A stretch of 5,957 nt of DNA. It comes from Candidatus Cloacimonetes bacterium 4572_55. Its GTDB lineage: Bacteria > 4572-55. The notes below the pieces were generated by a model that had not been told where the DNA came from, ran no database searches, and saw only the letters and a list, made by a program, of their open reading frames with translations. Position numbers and translations under genes: made by a program. Below, in pieces: positions 5,034-5,957 of this stretch (positions within the stretch are counted from its first letter, which is position 1; every line of letters starts with the position of its first letter). The DNA is taken from NCBI GenBank assembly GCA_002084765.1, contig NBMB01000105.1, positions 1 to 5,957 of the forward strand. Direction: 5' to 3'.

Positions 5034-5957
5034 CTATTTTGCGTCTATGGTCATATCGACCAAGCGCGTTATGTCCCTTATGTCGATCAGGCCATCCTCG
5101 ACGACGTCCGCCACATACGCGTCGATAAGGTTGGGCTGGGATTTTCCAGTTACGAATTTGACCAGGATCGCCACGTCCGCGTCGGTTATCAAAGAATCGC
5201 CGTTTAAGTCGCCTTTATGACGATGGGCGATCATAATATCCCCGGGACCGTAGCTGTAATCCGACGCACCGCTGTTGTCAATAATCTCGGCGTAAAGGTA
5301 ATAAACGCCTTCTGGTACAGCACTCGCGTCCCATTCCCAGCGATTGTCCGCTTGGTCTTCGCTCAGGTCAGGAGAGATACGAGAGCCGTCCAGACCGTTG
5401 TCGTCGTCATCCATATAGAGCCGAATCGTCGCGTCATCATCCACATCTTGATCCTGCCATTGGACGAGAAAAAAGGCGTTGGCTATGTCTCCATCCGGTC
5501 CTAACAACGTGATTGTCGGCGGATCGTTTATTGATTCGATCTCGATATTAATGTCCGCTGGATCGCTGTCAAACTGTCCGTCGCTCACTTGAAACGTCAG
5601 CTGATCAGCTCCAAAGTAGTCCGCGTCCGGGGTATAGGTCAGATTCGGGAGCGACCCGGTAAGCGTCCCATGTTCCGGCTCGGCAATAATCTGATAATCG
5701 AGTGGGTCTTCCTCCGGATCGCTTCCGACCAATGTGAGATAGAACGGATTATCCTCTATCGAGTTATATTGCCCAGAATACGCAACGGGCGGCTGATTTG
5801 AGAATAAGACCGCGCACGCAATATTGGAGAGATCGGAATTTCCCGCGGTGTTGTACGCTCGAACTCGATAGCAATATTCACTGGACAACGCAACGTCCTG
5901 ATCCGAAAATTCCGTCACATTCGCGCTGACTGTGCCAATAATATCGAAACTTCGGGT
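5034..5957 (-). CDS. C-terminal part of a secreted FN3 / cadherin-like / dockerin protein (5' end outside window)
   Basis: The frame is open from the right edge to TAG at 5036-5034, giving 307 visible residues; an apparent GTG start at 5918 is internal, since it would cut a domain. Order: the end of a fibronectin type III domain (about 1-50, with Y-C-Y-R-V-R-A-Y-N-T-A-G-N-S); a cadherin-like tandem-95-type domain (about 55-147, N-Q-P-P-V-A ... G-S-D-P-E-E-D-P-L-D-Y ... Y-T-P-D-A-D-Y-F-G-A-D ... V-S-D-G ... N-D-P-P); an acidic beta-rich domain (about 147-244, with W-D-A-S-A-V-P-E-G-V-Y-Y-L-Y-A); and a type I dockerin-like module (about 248-303). The first dockerin loop is canonical (D250, N252, D254, D261). 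The second has D284, V286, D288, D292 and D295, with Val where Asn or Asp is usual. The role is probably extracellular attachment or enzyme display; any catalytic domain lies off the window. No terminator is seen after the stop. It reads toward the TPR gene. Confidence 0.88.
   Translation of the reverse strand, partial: TRSFDIIGTVSANVTEFSDQDVALSSEYCYRVRAYNTAGNSDLSNIACAVLFSNQPPVAYSGQYNSIEDNPFYLTLVGSDPEEDPLDYQIIAEPEHGTLTGSLPNLTYTPDADYFGADQLTFQVSDGQFDSDPADINIEIESINDPPTITLLGPDGDIANAFFLVQWQDQDVDDDATIRLYMDDDDNGLDGSRISPDLSEDQADNRWEWDASAVPEGVYYLYAEIIDNSGASDYSYGPGDIMIAHRHKGDLNGDSLITDADVAILVKFVTGKSQPNLIDAYVADVVEDGLIDIRDITRLVDMTIDAK

Noticed and set aside
4946-5220. Overlapping + strand open frames at 4946-5220
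   Set aside because: They lie opposite the dockerin end and the TPR upstream region, have no plausible start signals and encode Arg-rich or unstructured sequence typical of antisense shadows.
1-5957. TGA reassigned to an amino acid genome-wide
   Set aside because: Only one in-frame TGA occurs in about 5 kb of coding sequence, and Trp is encoded by TGG throughout. The only gene that ends in TGA has a TAA directly after it, so reassignment is not strictly excluded, but one codon is poor evidence.

Overview
This window comes from a bacterial chromosome with moderate base composition (GC roughly in the forties by eye), dense genes and ordinary ATG/GTG starts. The gene content includes a SohB-type S49 peptidase, a drug/metabolite transporter, a periplasmic TPR protein, and a secreted multidomain protein with fibronectin-III, cadherin-like and dockerin domains. 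It suggests a Gram-negative bacterium with many secreted modular proteins, perhaps from a poorly cultured lineage such as Marinimicrobia, KSB1 or Zixibacteria. The lineage is inference from domain content only. I see no rRNA, tRNA, CRISPR array, transposase or phage gene.

Layout. Bases 1-3481 read on the + strand: the tail of an unidentified gene (1-81); a small four-helix membrane protein with two cysteine motifs (118-633); an unidentified basic protein whose 5' end is thrown out of frame by an A10 tract (647-1334); a SohB-family membrane peptidase (1428-2510); and an EamA/DMT transporter interrupted by one in-frame TGA (2600-3481). A hairpin terminator at about 3498-3538 separates these from two minus-strand genes: a signal-peptide TPR protein (3567-4853) and the C-terminal 307 residues of a large exported dockerin protein that runs off the right edge (5034-5957).

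How they fit together. The cysteine membrane protein and its A-tract neighbour are 13 bases apart and are probably co-transcribed. The other spacings are about 90 bases, and no metabolic pathway links the genes. A common theme is the cell envelope: an inner-membrane peptidase, a multispanning transporter, a cysteine membrane protein, a periplasmic TPR scaffold and a secreted adhesin or enzyme-like protein.

The most notable points are two interrupted reading frames within 2.3 kb on the same strand (A10 at the start of one gene, TGA in the other), an apparent internal duplication in the cysteine membrane protein, and a dockerin whose second calcium loop is atypical. I did not find a convincing new multi-gene system; the conserved-looking but unidentified pair at 118-1334 is the best candidate for something undescribed.
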